Assembly (NCBI GenBank): GCA_009782215.1
Contig: WRKO01000001.1
Location: 85,064 to 149,063 of the forward strand
Direction of reading: 5' to 3'
Length of the DNA: 64,000 nt
From: Oscillospiraceae bacterium
GTDB taxonomy: Bacteria; Bacillota; Clostridia; Oscillospirales; UBA929
Position numbers and translations under genes: made by a program. The notes beneath the pieces were generated by a model. The model saw nothing but the letters and a program-made list of their open reading frames with translations. It was not told the origin of the DNA and did not search any database. Positions 1 to 8,195 of the stretch are shown here, piece after piece. The first letter of the stretch is position 1; each line of letters starts with the position of its first letter.

Positions 1-113
1 TCATGCAAAACCTCCGCGTTTTTACAGTCGTCAAAATCAATGTAGTTCATTGACGAATACTTGCAAAGTTTCGCTTTTTCGGCAATCCTTCCGAACATAG
101 TTTCATCAAGCAT
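1..113 (-). CDS. Partial unknown protein, N-terminal 37 residues
   Basis: The first residues read MLDETMFGRIAEKAKL and the frame runs off the left edge without a stop. The ATG at 113 is preceded by a strong GGAGGAGGG ribosome site lying in the gap after the ABC exporter stop at 129, so it is probably the second gene of the exporter operon. Too little is present for family assignment. DUF1854 proteins often follow zinc-ribbon ABC exporters of this kind, but the visible residues do not establish that. Confidence 0.6.
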   Translation of the reverse strand, partial: MLDETMFGRIAEKAKLCKYSSMNYIDFDDCKNAEVLH

Positions 114-128
114 TCCAACCCTCCTCCC

Positions 129-2390
129 TCAAGCGTCCATGTTAATCGTCTTCAAGCCCTCAAGCTGGATGGTGTACAGCTTGTGATACTCGCCCTTTTT
201 CGCCAAAAGCTCGGCGTGGGTGCCGGTTTCGACCACCTTGCCGTCGTTGATGACGGCAAGGCTGTCGGCGTCGCGCAGGGTGGAGAGGCGGTGGGCGATG
301 GCGATGGTGGTGCGGCCCTTTTGCAGCTTGTTCAGCGATTCCTGAATCGCCGCCTCGGTTTGGGTATCCATCGCCGCCGTGGCTTCGTCGAGGATGAGGA
401 TTTTCGGGTTTTGGATGATGGTGCGGGCGATGGACAGGCGCTGGCGCTCGCCGCCGGAGAGATCCTCGCCGCCCGCGCCCACCCGCGTCTCATACGCGTT
501 GGGCAGATTCATAATAAACTCATGCGCCCGCGCCGCCTTGGCCGCGCACATGACCTCCTCGAAGGTGGCGTCCGGGCGGGCGTAACGGATGTTGTCGGCA
601 ATCGAGCCGATGAAGAGGTAGATGTCCTGCGAGACAATGCCCACATTCTGCCTTAGAAAGCTCAGCGGCAGACGCTTGACGTTGACGCCGTCGAGCCGTA
701 TTTCCCCGCGCGTCACGTCATACAGCCGCGCAATGAGATTGGCGATGGTGGATTTGCCCGCGCCGGTCTTGCCCACGACGCCCATCATCTCTCCCGCCCT
801 GACCTTGAGATCCATCCCCTTTAAGACGGGGGAAACGGGGTCGTATTCAAACCAGACGCCGCTGACGTCGATGGCGCCGCTGAAGGTTTCAAGCCGCACG
901 GGGTCTTTAGGATCCTCCACGTCGGGCGTGGCGTCGATAATCTCAAAGACGCGCTGCGCCGAGTCCACACACCGCGCCCACCAGTTGCTCACCCAAGACA
1001 TAAACTCCAGCGGCCCGTAAAGCATAGAGAGATAAGCGATGAAGGTGAGCAGCGTGCCGAGACTGATATCCCCGTTGACCACCATCACGCCGCCGTAAGC
1101 GGTGACCAGCACTTGGCCGAGGAACATGAAGAGATAAATAAGCGGAAACGCCGTGAAGCCCACGTTCCACGCCTTGATGTCCACATCCTTGAATTTGTCG
1201 CTCACTTGGGTAAAGCGCCCCGACTCCTCGTCCTCGCGCGCGAACGCCTTGATGACGCGGGAGCCGTTGACCGAGTCGCTGACCATCGAGTTCATCTGCG
1301 AGCCGTAAACCCAGAATTTATGGTGGAAACGGCGGAACATACCCCAGAGCAGTCGGAAGAACAGGATGGCCGTCGGCATGATGACGACGACAATCAGCGC
1401 CAGCCGCAGGTTGAGCAGGCAAATCAGCGTGATGACCCCGGCGAGGGAAAGGATGTTGACGACCAGATAGGGCAGGCCGTCCACAAAAAACCAATAGAGG
1501 TTGTTGGCGTCTTGGTTGACGCGGCTCATCAGCGCGCCGGTGCGCTTGGAGGTGTAAAACCCGACCGACAGGCGCTGCATCGCCTCAAAAATTTTCATCC
1601 GCACGTCAAAGATAATCCACGGCACCGTTTTCGCCAAGACAAACTGATACAGCATGTTCAGCACCACGCCGATCATCCGCACGGTGAAGATGAGCAAAAC
1701 CGTCATCGCCACCGCGCCGTAATAGCCGCCGTCCTCCTTCAGCACCTCGTCTATGAGAAACTTGGAGCCGAGATAGGGAGACATGACGGCGAAGAGCGTG
1801 CCGGCCAGCATGACGAAGAAGATAACGAGCACCTTGCGCCGGTAGTCGCGGAAAAAACCGAGCAGACGGCGGGTGATGCCGCGCTTGTCAAGGCATTTGG
1901 GGCATATCCTGCGTTCCGGCTCGGGATACCGTTCGCCGCATTTGGGGCAGAACGGCTCTTCCTCGGCGGATACCTCGTCCAACGGGGCCTTGCCCTCCTT
2001 GATGTTGCCGATGACCTTGCCCAGACGCTCGGCATGGGCAAAAAAGCCCAGCGAGAAGAGCAGAATGCCCTCCGCCTCGCCGTCCTTTTCGCTGAACAGC
2101 CGCCCGGTGGTCAGCAGCCGTTCGCATTTCATTTCGCCCAAATCGGCGAGCGGATACGCCGAAAGCGATTCCGGCTCATAGAGCGCCACAATCCGCCGCG
2201 CGCCCTCGACCTTGACGATTTTTTCGCGCCCGGTGAGGATATACAGCGTGTCCTCGCTCAAAGCGCAGTAGACGTCGGCGGCGCTGCCCTCCGCCGTGAG
2301 GTCGGTATGTATAGCGTAGATTAGCTTGCTCACATCCAGCCCCTGACGCGCCAGCGCCGGGGCCATATATCGTGGGATGCTTGATTTCAT
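129..2390 (-). CDS. ABC exporter, fused permease/ATPase with N-terminal zinc-ribbon domain
   Basis: A 753-residue half-transporter of the multidrug/lipid exporter type, expected to act as a membrane dimer. Residues 1-145 form an extra soluble domain absent from ordinary exporters. A zinc ribbon follows (Cys148, Cys151, Cys163, Cys166), then about six membrane helices from about residue 185 and a C-terminal ATPase with Walker A GKTGAGKST, signature LSGGERQR and Walker B ILILDEATAAMD. This architecture resembles the ABC transporters that travel with DUF1854 proteins; the substrate is unknown. The start has AGGAGGG four bases upstream. Upstream lie a 20-codon leader ORF and a terminator hairpin, suggesting transcription attenuation. 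A second gene follows 15 bp downstream. Confidence 0.9.
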   Translation of the reverse strand: MKSSIPRYMAPALARQGLDVSKLIYAIHTDLTAEGSAADVYCALSEDTLYILTGREKIVKVEGARRIVALYEPESLSAYPLADLGEMKCERLLTTGRLFSEKDGEAEGILLFSLGFFAHAERLGKVIGNIKEGKAPLDEVSAEEEPFCPKCGERYPEPERRICPKCLDKRGITRRLLGFFRDYRRKVLVIFFVMLAGTLFAVMSPYLGSKFLIDEVLKEDGGYYGAVAMTVLLIFTVRMIGVVLNMLYQFVLAKTVPWIIFDVRMKIFEAMQRLSVGFYTSKRTGALMSRVNQDANNLYWFFVDGLPYLVVNILSLAGVITLICLLNLRLALIVVVIMPTAILFFRLLWGMFRRFHHKFWVYGSQMNSMVSDSVNGSRVIKAFAREDEESGRFTQVSDKFKDVDIKAWNVGFTAFPLIYLFMFLGQVLVTAYGGVMVVNGDISLGTLLTFIAYLSMLYGPLEFMSWVSNWWARCVDSAQRVFEIIDATPDVEDPKDPVRLETFSGAIDVSGVWFEYDPVSPVLKGMDLKVRAGEMMGVVGKTGAGKSTIANLIARLYDVTRGEIRLDGVNVKRLPLSFLRQNVGIVSQDIYLFIGSIADNIRYARPDATFEEVMCAAKAARAHEFIMNLPNAYETRVGAGGEDLSGGERQRLSIARTIIQNPKILILDEATAAMDTQTEAAIQESLNKLQKGRTTIAIAHRLSTLRDADSLAVINDGKVVETGTHAELLAKKGEYHKLYTIQLEGLKTINMDA

Positions 2391-2401
2391 AATGCCCTCC
2401 T

Positions 2402-2438
2402 AAAAAACATAAACCGGCCCTTCACACAGACCGGCCGG
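2402..2438 (-). terminator. Attenuator hairpin before the ABC exporter
   Basis: In the minus-strand transcript, CCGGCC (2438-2433) can pair with GGCCGG (2419-2414), followed by TTTATGTTTTTTA. This is an intrinsic-terminator shape ending just upstream of the exporter ribosome site. Its place between leader ORF and exporter suggests it is conditional. Confidence 0.6.
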
Positions 2439-2441
2439 CGA

Positions 2442-2504
2442 TTTACGGGCGGAAAAACCCCCGTAAAAATATAAATCGCGGCAAGTCTCCGGCAACAGCG
2501 CCGG
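2442..2504 (-). promoter_or_regulatory. Leader RNA hairpins between leader peptide and attenuator
   Basis: Two more hairpins are visible in the untranslated leader. TTTACGGG pairs with CCCGTAAA (2466-2459 with 2449-2442), and CCGGC pairs with GCCGG around a six-base loop (2504-2500 with 2493-2489). The second shares the CCGGC/GCCGG sequence with the terminator stem, so alternative pairing (antiterminator) is possible. That is inference from base pairing only. Confidence 0.45.
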
Positions 2505-2537
2505 TCTCACCACGAACCGAATTGCGCTAATTGCCAA

Positions 2538-2600
2538 TTACTGGAAAACTAAACCCCCATTAACCTTGGGTAACAGTGAAAATCCATTCATTCTGCGCAT
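2538..2600 (-). CDS. 20-residue leader peptide upstream of ABC exporter
   Basis: The frame encodes a 20-residue peptide beginning MRRMNGFSLLPKV and ending GGLVFQ. The start sits behind an excellent AAAGGAGGTC ribosome site (2616-2607), much stronger than expected by chance, and follows a near-consensus promoter. The peptide ends about 150 bases before the exporter, with hairpins and a terminator in between. This arrangement is typical of ribosome-mediated attenuation, as known for bmrB upstream of the BmrCD exporter in Bacillus. Translation stalling, for example by an antibiotic, would be the signal. The peptide has no function of its own that I can see. Confidence 0.7.
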   Translation of the reverse strand: MRRMNGFSLLPKVNGGLVFQ

Positions 2601-2632
2601 AGCAAAGACCTCCTTTCCTAAATTCTTCTCTG

Positions 2633-2661
2633 ATGATACCAGCTTTCCCCGGCGATGTCAA
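2633..2661 (-). promoter_or_regulatory. Sigma-A promoter of the exporter leader
   Basis: TTGACA (2661-2656), a 17-bp spacer and TATCAT (2638-2633) read on the minus strand. Transcription would start about 25 bases before the leader-peptide ATG. Confidence 0.8.
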
Positions 2662-2715
2662 GCGCTTTTTTGATTTTGTTTTTCAAAATATTTTTGCCGG
2701 TTCACTTCCCCCGCG

Positions 2716-3282
2716 TTAAGAAGCCGGCTCGCCGCCGCTCCTATCCCGCACAACGGGCGGCTCCACCGTCTCCACACCCTCCAGATAGGCCGCCTCGACC
2801 TCTATCAGGACGGTGTAACGGGTGGAAATGAAAAGAAACACATTGTCAATCCGCCGCAAATCAACCCGCGCGGTGTCCCCGTCAACAAAAACGCCGGCCA
2901 AATCCACATTCGGCAAATTCCCGTGTACCCATTCCTCGCTTCTCGCGCCCTCTGTAAACGCCAGCACAATGACCGCGTTATCTTCAAACCATTCGTTTGA
3001 ATACGCCGGGATGTCCGTCCCGTATTCAATCCCGGCGGCGGGACACAACGCAAGCAGCTCATCCAAGCCGCGGCATATCCGCGAAAACCCCCGCTTCCGA
3101 TCGAGCTGAGGGTCTGTGAAGTCGCTGACAGTCCCGTCATACCCGCTTTCCCAAACGAGGATTACGTCCCCCACAGGGATTTCCCGAGGCACGGAAGCCT
3201 CCTCCCGCGCGAACACACACCCGCCCGTCAGGAGGACAAGCGCAAAGGAAACGATTGAAAGAAACCGCATACAACGCATCAT
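2716..3282 (-). CDS. Secreted lipoprotein of unknown function
   Basis: A 188-residue protein with a lipoprotein signal: hydrophobic stretch SIVSFALVLLTGGC with the lipobox Cys at residue 22, so it should be anchored on the outer face of the membrane. The mature part has no motif I recognise. A longer reading to 3567 exists, but it overlaps trmB in another frame. The ATG at 3282 has GGAGGG seven bases upstream and lies 17 bp after the trmB stop, so it is the third gene of the GNAT-trmB operon. Confidence 0.7.
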   Translation of the reverse strand: MMRCMRFLSIVSFALVLLTGGCVFAREEASVPREIPVGDVILVWESGYDGTVSDFTDPQLDRKRGFSRICRGLDELLALCPAAGIEYGTDIPAYSNEWFEDNAVIVLAFTEGARSEEWVHGNLPNVDLAGVFVDGDTARVDLRRIDNVFLFISTRYTVLIEVEAAYLEGVETVEPPVVRDRSGGEPAS

Positions 3283-3299
3283 TTTTACCCTCCGTTTAA

Positions 3300-3896
3300 T
3301 CATTTGTTTGCGGTCAGCGCGTGGATGGGGACGCCTTGGGCGCGGAACTTGAGTTCGTAGCCGGTCGCCGCGGGTTCCGGCGGGCTGTCGGGGTCGCAAT
3401 GGGTGACGGTCCAGCCCTCGGCGGCGAGTTCTTTCTGCGTAAAGGCGAATAGGGGAGCGTTGTCGGTTTTGAAACGGAGAAAGCCGTCCGGGGCGAGCAG
3501 CGGGCGGTAGATTTGCAGGAAATTTCTGGCCGTAAGGCGGCGGGGGGCTTGCTTCCAATGCGGCCACGGGTCGCAGAAGTGGATGTACAGCTCATTGATG
3601 TCCCCCGGGGCGAAAAACTCAGGTAAATCAGATACATCGGCGAGGAGGAAGCGAAGGTTCTCCAGCCCTTCCCGCCGCGCCCGCTCCATCCCGGCGATCA
3701 CGGCGTCCGCCACGCGCTCGACGCCGACGACAAACGCGCCGGGCCGCGCCGCCGCCGTTTCGCAGGCAAAGCGCCCCATCCCGCAGCCAAGCTCCACGAT
3801 AAGGAGTCCGCCGCCCGGCTGTACGGGGGCGGTTAAGAGGAAGTCCGCCGCCCGCTCCATACGCGCGGTCAGGTTTTTGCGCCGTCTCATTCTCAT
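3300..3896 (-). CDS. trmB: tRNA (guanine-N7)-methyltransferase TrmB
   Basis: A 198-residue S-adenosylmethionine-dependent enzyme that methylates guanosine 46 in the tRNA variable loop. The SAM-binding loop VELGCGMGRFACETA and the family hallmark FCDPWPHWKQAPRRLT are both present, as is the TDN motif near the C-terminus. The start ATG overlaps the stop of the upstream acetyltransferase (ATGA), indicating translational coupling. Length is slightly short but within the family range. Confidence 0.93.
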   Translation of the reverse strand: MRMRRRKNLTARMERAADFLLTAPVQPGGGLLIVELGCGMGRFACETAAARPGAFVVGVERVADAVIAGMERARREGLENLRFLLADVSDLPEFFAPGDINELYIHFCDPWPHWKQAPRRLTARNFLQIYRPLLAPDGFLRFKTDNAPLFAFTQKELAAEGWTVTHCDPDSPPEPAATGYELKFRAQGVPIHALTANK

Positions 3897-4402
3897 GGCC
3901 TGACCGAAAACACATAGTGCGGCATATCCATATTACGGTAATGCTTCACAAGGGTACCTGCCACCGTCATTCCATTTCGTTCGGCGATCTTTTGCGACGC
4001 GGTATTCGTATCCCGGATGATTGAAAAGACCTCCTCGGCGTTTAGCTTGTCAAAAGCGTAATCTCTGCAAGCGATGGCCGCTTCCGTGGCGTACCCGTTA
4101 TGCCAGAACGCTTTTTGAAAGAGATACCCCACTTCAAGAACCTGATTGTCTTGATAGCTTTGCAGGGTGAGCCCGCATTGCCCAATCATTTCGCCGGTTT
4201 CCTTCAGCGTAACGGCCCATAGGCCAAACCCATATGTTTGATAGCTCCTGATTTGCTTGTCCAGCCATGCCTGTGTTTCGGCGTCGGAAAAAGCGCCTTC
4301 GTAAGCATACATGACGTCCGCGTCCTGTAATATGTCACATAAGGCGGCGTAATCGGACTGCCGCATCTCCCGCAGGCGCAGCCTGCCTGTTTCGATAATC
4401 AT
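3893..4402 (-). CDS. GNAT N-acetyltransferase (RimJ/RimL-like)
   Basis: A 169-residue acetyltransferase, beginning MIIETGRLRLREMRQSD, typical of the RimJ/RimL branch that acetylates protein N-termini or small amines. The acetyl-CoA region includes the VGYLFQKAFWHNGYATEA stretch and the C-terminal IRDTNTASQKIAERNG. The ATG at 4402 is chosen because GGAGGG sits just upstream. A longer in-frame reading to 4456 would run through the promoter. First gene of an operon with trmB and a lipoprotein; substrate unknown. Confidence 0.87.
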   Translation of the reverse strand: MIIETGRLRLREMRQSDYAALCDILQDADVMYAYEGAFSDAETQAWLDKQIRSYQTYGFGLWAVTLKETGEMIGQCGLTLQSYQDNQVLEVGYLFQKAFWHNGYATEAAIACRDYAFDKLNAEEVFSIIRDTNTASQKIAERNGMTVAGTLVKHYRNMDMPHYVFSVRP

Positions 4403-4427
4403 ATGGCTCCCTCCGTCATCTAAAACA

Positions 4428-4456
4428 ATCATAGCACACCCCATCATCGTATTCAA
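4428..4456 (-). promoter_or_regulatory. Promoter of the GNAT-trmB operon
   Basis: TTGAAT (4456-4451), 17-bp spacer, TATGAT (4433-4428) on the minus strand, 26 bases before the chosen GNAT start. Confidence 0.7.
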
Positions 4457-4460
4457 TCAG

Positions 4461-4497
4461 TTTTTGCGGCCGCCCCGGCGATTGACGGGCGCAAAAA
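4461..4497. other. Hairpin between divergent promoters
   Basis: TTTTTG...CGCCC pairs with GGGCG...CAAAAA with a four-base bulge, giving a terminator-like palindrome in either direction. It separates the divergent GNAT and MFS promoters. Confidence 0.4.
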
Positions 4498-4501
4498 AGA
4501 C

Positions 4502-4530
4502 TTGACAAACGGTCATGCGCCTGTTACACT
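4502..4530 (+). promoter_or_regulatory. Promoter of the MFS transporter
   Basis: TTGACA (4502-4507), 17-bp spacer, TACACT (4525-4530). The -35 TTG could be misread as a start codon, which would place a promoter inside the gene. The true start is downstream. Confidence 0.75.
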
Positions 4531-4564
4531 ACCTGAAACTGTAAAACGAGTGGGAGTGATTCAT

Positions 4565-5827
4565 TTGGATGCAACCAAGCAGCGGGGGCTGTCGGCGGTG
4601 CTGGCGGCGATCGCGATTCAGCTTATCATCGGCGTCGCGTACATTTGGAGTGTTTTTCAAACCGGCGTGGCAAACAGCATCTTCGGCGGGGATAACGCCG
4701 CGGCGAGCCTGACGTTTTCCATCCTTCTGGCTACGCTGACCGTCGGGAGCGTGTTCGGCGGCAAGCTGGCCATCCGGTTTTCCACCCGCCGCGTGGTTTT
4801 CATCGGCGGTCTTATATTAAGCGCGGGCTTCTTTCTGGCCTCCCTCGTGACCGAGGGCAGCGGGTGGCTGCTGTGGATCACCTACGGCGCTATGGGCGGC
4901 GTGGGCATGGGTTTTACATACTCAACCACCATCGCCTGCGCCCAGAAGTGGTATCCGCATAAAAAAGGCTTTGTCACCGGCGTCATTGTCGCCGCGCTGG
5001 GCTTCGGCGGCGTGGTGTTTACGCCGATTGTTGAGAAGCTGGTTGATGTGTTCGGCGGGCCGGGGACAGCGGACGGACTGGGAGGGGAACCCAAAACCTT
5101 CGTGGTTCTGAGCGCGGTCTTTTTGGTCGTTTGCTCTGCGGGAAGCGTTTTCCTCATCAACCCGCCCGAGGGCTATGCCGTGGGCGGCGCCCAGTCCAAA
5201 GCCGTGCGGGTGAAAGCCACGCGGGACTATACGGCGCTGGAAATGCTGAAAACCCCGCGTTTTTACATCGTGACCGCCGCGTTTATGATGGCCGTCATGG
5301 GCGGGCTGATGATGATTGGCTTCGCCAAGCCCATCGCCGTGGCCAAGGATCTCGAATCGACCGCCACCATTGGCGTTTTGGCGATTTCAATGTTCAATTC
5401 TGTGGGCCGCTTTTTCTGGGGCATGGCCAGCGACAGGCTGGGCCGGAAAAACACCATCATCATACTGCTGGCCGCCTCCGCCGTCCTCTCGCTGGTGGTC
5501 AACTTCATCGACGGGGTTTTCATCTACGTCGTCATCGGGGCCATCGGGTTTTTCTACGGCGGGCTGCTGTCCACCTTCCCCTCGCTCACCGCCGACCTGT
5601 TCGGCGCAAAGAATATGGCGGCGAACTACGGCTTTGTGCTGCTGGGCTTCGGCGCGGGGGCGATTATCTCCTCGCAGATTGCCGGCCACTACAGAAACAT
5701 CGCCGCCGTCGCGGACGACATCGGCAAAATGTTTCCCGCGTTCTTAATCGCGTCCTGCTGCGCGGCGGGCGGCATCCTGATGATGCTTGCCTTGAAATAT
5801 CTGAATAAACGCGATAAAATGTCCTAG
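4565..5827 (+). CDS. MFS transporter, oxalate/formate antiporter (OFA) family
   Basis: A 420-residue, 12-helix major facilitator. The sequence pattern (IQLIIGVAYIWSVFQ at the first helix, GMGFTYSTTIACAQKWYP, the PPEGY loop before the central domain and the TPRFYIV motif) is that of the OFA family, which moves small carboxylates such as oxalate, formate or lactate. The start is set at TTG 4565, with GTGGGAGTG upstream, because earlier in-frame codons overlap the promoter. The next genes encode an XRE-cupin regulator and an acyl-CoA synthetase, so import of a carboxylic acid that is then activated to its CoA ester is a reasonable inference. Confidence 0.85.
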   Translation: MDATKQRGLSAVLAAIAIQLIIGVAYIWSVFQTGVANSIFGGDNAAASLTFSILLATLTVGSVFGGKLAIRFSTRRVVFIGGLILSAGFFLASLVTEGSGWLLWITYGAMGGVGMGFTYSTTIACAQKWYPHKKGFVTGVIVAALGFGGVVFTPIVEKLVDVFGGPGTADGLGGEPKTFVVLSAVFLVVCSAGSVFLINPPEGYAVGGAQSKAVRVKATRDYTALEMLKTPRFYIVTAAFMMAVMGGLMMIGFAKPIAVAKDLESTATIGVLAISMFNSVGRFFWGMASDRLGRKNTIIILLAASAVLSLVVNFIDGVFIYVVIGAIGFFYGGLLSTFPSLTADLFGAKNMAANYGFVLLGFGAGAIISSQIAGHYRNIAAVADDIGKMFPAFLIASCCAAGGILMMLALKYLNKRDKMS

Positions 5828-5838
5828 CGGGACATTTT
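5816..5838 (+). terminator. Weak intrinsic terminator overlapping the MFS stop
   Basis: AAAATGTCC (5816-5824) pairs with GGACATTTT (5830-5838). The stem includes the stop codon; the U tract is short, so some read-through to the XRE-cupin gene is likely. Confidence 0.5.
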
Positions 5839-5876
5839 CAAATCTTACCATCAAAAGCGGAAAGGGGCTGATTGCA

Positions 5877-6443
5877 GTGACGGATCAACTGCGGGAAATT
5901 GGCGGAAGGCTGGCCGCGCTGAGAGAAATTGAGGGATTGAGCCGGGAAACCCTCGCGGCAAAATGCGATATTCCCCCGGAACAGCTTGAGGAATACGAGC
6001 GCGGCGAAAGGGATTTTTCTTTTTCCTTTCTTTACAACGCCGCCGTCGCCCTCGGCGTGGACGTCGTTGACTTGATGAGCGGCGAGTCGCCCCGGCTGTC
6101 CGGCTGCTGCCTGACGCGCGCCGGGGAGGGCTACGCCATCGACCGCCGGGAGGCATACAGCTACAAGCATCTGGCGTTCACCTTCCGCAACAAGCTGGCG
6201 GAGCCGTTTATGGTCACGGTGAACCCGAAGGACGAGCCGGACGTGCCGGAGCAGCACGCGCACGCCGGACAGGAGTTCATCCTGATGGTAGACGGGCTGC
6301 TGCGGCTCTACATGGGCGAGCTGACCTATGACCTTGCCCCGGGCGACAGCGTCTACTTTGACGCCTCCATCCCGCACGCGATGCGGGCGCTGGACGGCAA
6401 ACCGGCGAGGTTCCTCGCCGTAGTCTTGCATAAGGGGAGTTAG
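5877..6443 (+). CDS. XRE-family regulator with C-terminal cupin domain
   Basis: A 188-residue transcription factor. Residues 4-65 form a helix-turn-helix of the XRE type (LAALREIEGLSRETLAAKC). Residues 110-185 form a cupin barrel with the metal/ligand motif EQHAHAGQEFILMVDG and later PGDSVYFDASIPH. Such proteins usually sense a small metabolite through the cupin and control neighbouring transport or catabolic genes. The GTG start follows AAAGGGG. The acyl-CoA synthetase begins two bases after the stop, so the two are co-transcribed and probably functionally linked. Confidence 0.9.
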   Translation: MTDQLREIGGRLAALREIEGLSRETLAAKCDIPPEQLEEYERGERDFSFSFLYNAAVALGVDVVDLMSGESPRLSGCCLTRAGEGYAIDRREAYSYKHLAFTFRNKLAEPFMVTVNPKDEPDVPEQHAHAGQEFILMVDGLLRLYMGELTYDLAPGDSVYFDASIPHAMRALDGKPARFLAVVLHKGS

Positions 6444-6445
6444 CC

Positions 6446-8101
6446 ATGCCATTTTATGAAAAATATACCGGCCGCCACCGTGACGACTACGCCACGCTGG
6501 ACGATTTGCAAAAAAACTTCAAGCTCAACGTGCCCGCCGATTTCAACTTCGCCTTCGACTGCCTCGACGCGATGGCGGACGAGACGCCGGACGCGCTTGC
6601 CATGCTGTGGATATCCAATACGGGCGAGGAGCGGCGTTTCACCTTTGAGGATATTCGCCGCGAATCCAACCGCGCCGCGCGGTTTTTCCTAAACCGGGGC
6701 ATTTCCAAGGGCGATATGATTATGCTCACCATGAGCCGCGACTGGCGTTACTGGCCGGTGCTGATGGGTCTGCACCGCATCGGCGCCGTCGCCGTCCCCG
6801 CGACGTATACGCTGACGGCCAAGGATTTTGTCTACCGCTGCGACGCCGCGTCGATTAAGATGATTCTCACCACCCCCCGCTTCGGCGTCCTCGACGCCAT
6901 TAAGGCGGCGCGCGCGGAATGTCCGAGCCTGCAAATGGTGGCGGATTTCAGCGATTACGACGCGGAAGCCTCCGCCTGCTCCGACGCGCCGCTGGAGCGC
7001 TGCACCGTGGCAAGCGATATGATGCTGATGGCGTTTTCCTCCGGCACCACGGGCTATCCCAAGATGGTGTGGCACGACTATACCTACCCCCTCGGGCATA
7101 TCCTGACCGGGTGCTTCTGGCACCGCTGCGAGTCCGGCGGCCTGCACTTCACCATTTCCGATACCGGCTGGCTGAAAAGCCTGTGGGGGAAGATGTACAG
7201 CCAATGGCTGGCGGGCAGCGCCGTCTTCACCTACGACTTCGACAGGTTTTCCGCGGCCGACATCTTGGAAAAGCTGGCGAAATATAAGGTCACAACCTTC
7301 TGCGCTCCGCCCACCATGTACCGCTATTTCATCAAAGAAGACCTGAAAAAGTATGACTTCTCCGCCCTGAAGCACTGCGCCACGGCGGGGGAAGCGCTCA
7401 ACCCGGAGGTCTACAGGAGCTGGAGAGAGGGGACAGGCCACAAGATTTACGAAGGCTTCGGGCAGACCGAGACCACCCTCTGCTGCTGGACGGGCTATCC
7501 GTGGGTGCAGCCCCGGCTCGGCTCGATGGGCCTGCCCGCGCCCGGTTACCGCATGGTCGTCGCCGACGAAAACGGCCATGAGGTCGGCGCCGGCGTCACC
7601 GGCGAGATTTGCATCCGCACCGACGCGGCGGGCGGCGGCAAGCCGGTGGGGATGTTTTCCGGCTATTTCCGCGACGAGGAAACCACCAAAAAGGTTTGGC
7701 GCGACGACCTGTATCACACCGGAGACACGGCGTACAGGGACGAAATGGGCTTCCTGTGGTATGTGGGCCGGACCGACGACGTCATCAAGTCCTCCGGCTA
7801 CCGAATCGGGCCTTTTGAGGTGGAGAGCGTGCTGATGGAGCATCCGGCGGTGCTGGAGTGCGCCGTGACCGGCGTGCCGGACGCGGAGCGCGGCTTCGCC
7901 GTCAAAGCCACCGTCGTTCTCTCCGCGGGATACGAAGGGTCGCCGGAGCTGACCAAAGAGCTGCAAAATCACGTGAAAAAGAACACCGCCCCGTATAAGT
8001 ACCCCCGCATCGTGGAATACGCCGACGCCCTGCCCAAGACCATCTCCGGCAAAATCCGCCGCCTAGAGATTCGCGAGAAGGACGCCGGAGCCGCGAAATA
8101 A
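6446..8101 (+). CDS. AMP-forming acyl-CoA synthetase
   Basis: A 551-residue acid-CoA ligase that adenylates a carboxylic acid and transfers it to coenzyme A. Core motifs are present: FSSGTTGYPKMVWH (ATP loop), YEGFGQTETT, YHTGDTAYRDEMGF, the hinge GRTDDVIKSSGYRIGPFEVE and C-terminal PKTISGKIRR with the catalytic lysine. The closest type is the medium-chain/acetyl-CoA synthetase group; the acid is not evident. It forms an operon with the XRE-cupin regulator and lies behind the OFA transporter. A strong terminator follows. Confidence 0.9.
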   Translation: MPFYEKYTGRHRDDYATLDDLQKNFKLNVPADFNFAFDCLDAMADETPDALAMLWISNTGEERRFTFEDIRRESNRAARFFLNRGISKGDMIMLTMSRDWRYWPVLMGLHRIGAVAVPATYTLTAKDFVYRCDAASIKMILTTPRFGVLDAIKAARAECPSLQMVADFSDYDAEASACSDAPLERCTVASDMMLMAFSSGTTGYPKMVWHDYTYPLGHILTGCFWHRCESGGLHFTISDTGWLKSLWGKMYSQWLAGSAVFTYDFDRFSAADILEKLAKYKVTTFCAPPTMYRYFIKEDLKKYDFSALKHCATAGEALNPEVYRSWREGTGHKIYEGFGQTETTLCCWTGYPWVQPRLGSMGLPAPGYRMVVADENGHEVGAGVTGEICIRTDAAGGGKPVGMFSGYFRDEETTKKVWRDDLYHTGDTAYRDEMGFLWYVGRTDDVIKSSGYRIGPFEVESVLMEHPAVLECAVTGVPDAERGFAVKATVVLSAGYEGSPELTKELQNHVKKNTAPYKYPRIVEYADALPKTISGKIRRLEIREKDAGAAK

Positions 8102-8158
8102 CCCATAAGGCGCGCCCGTGAAGACCCTCCCTCCCGCGCCAATGTTCCGGCCAACAGC

Positions 8159-8195
8159 AAGAACCGCTTCATCCCGAAGCGGTTCTTGTTATTTT
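8159..8195 (+). terminator. Strong intrinsic terminator
   Basis: Twelve-bp perfect stem (8159-8170 with 8176-8187), five-base loop ATCCC, followed by a T-rich tail. Ends the acyl-CoA synthetase operon. Confidence 0.9.

Noticed and set aside
1..113. Assignment of the partial left-edge gene as DUF1854
   Set aside because: Genomic context suggests it, but the 37 visible residues give no motif.
1113..2324. Large plus-strand open frames opposite the ABC exporter and other GC-rich genes
   Set aside because: They are antisense shadows with no ribosome sites or recognisable protein features.
2402..2600. Classical metabolite riboswitch upstream of the exporter
   Set aside because: No known riboswitch core was recognised; the strong leader ORF makes translation-coupled attenuation the simpler reading.
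3283..3567. Extended N-terminus of the lipoprotein gene
   Set aside because: This extension runs antiparallel in frame within trmB, lacks a ribosome site, and a strong ribosome site plus signal peptide mark the start at 3282.
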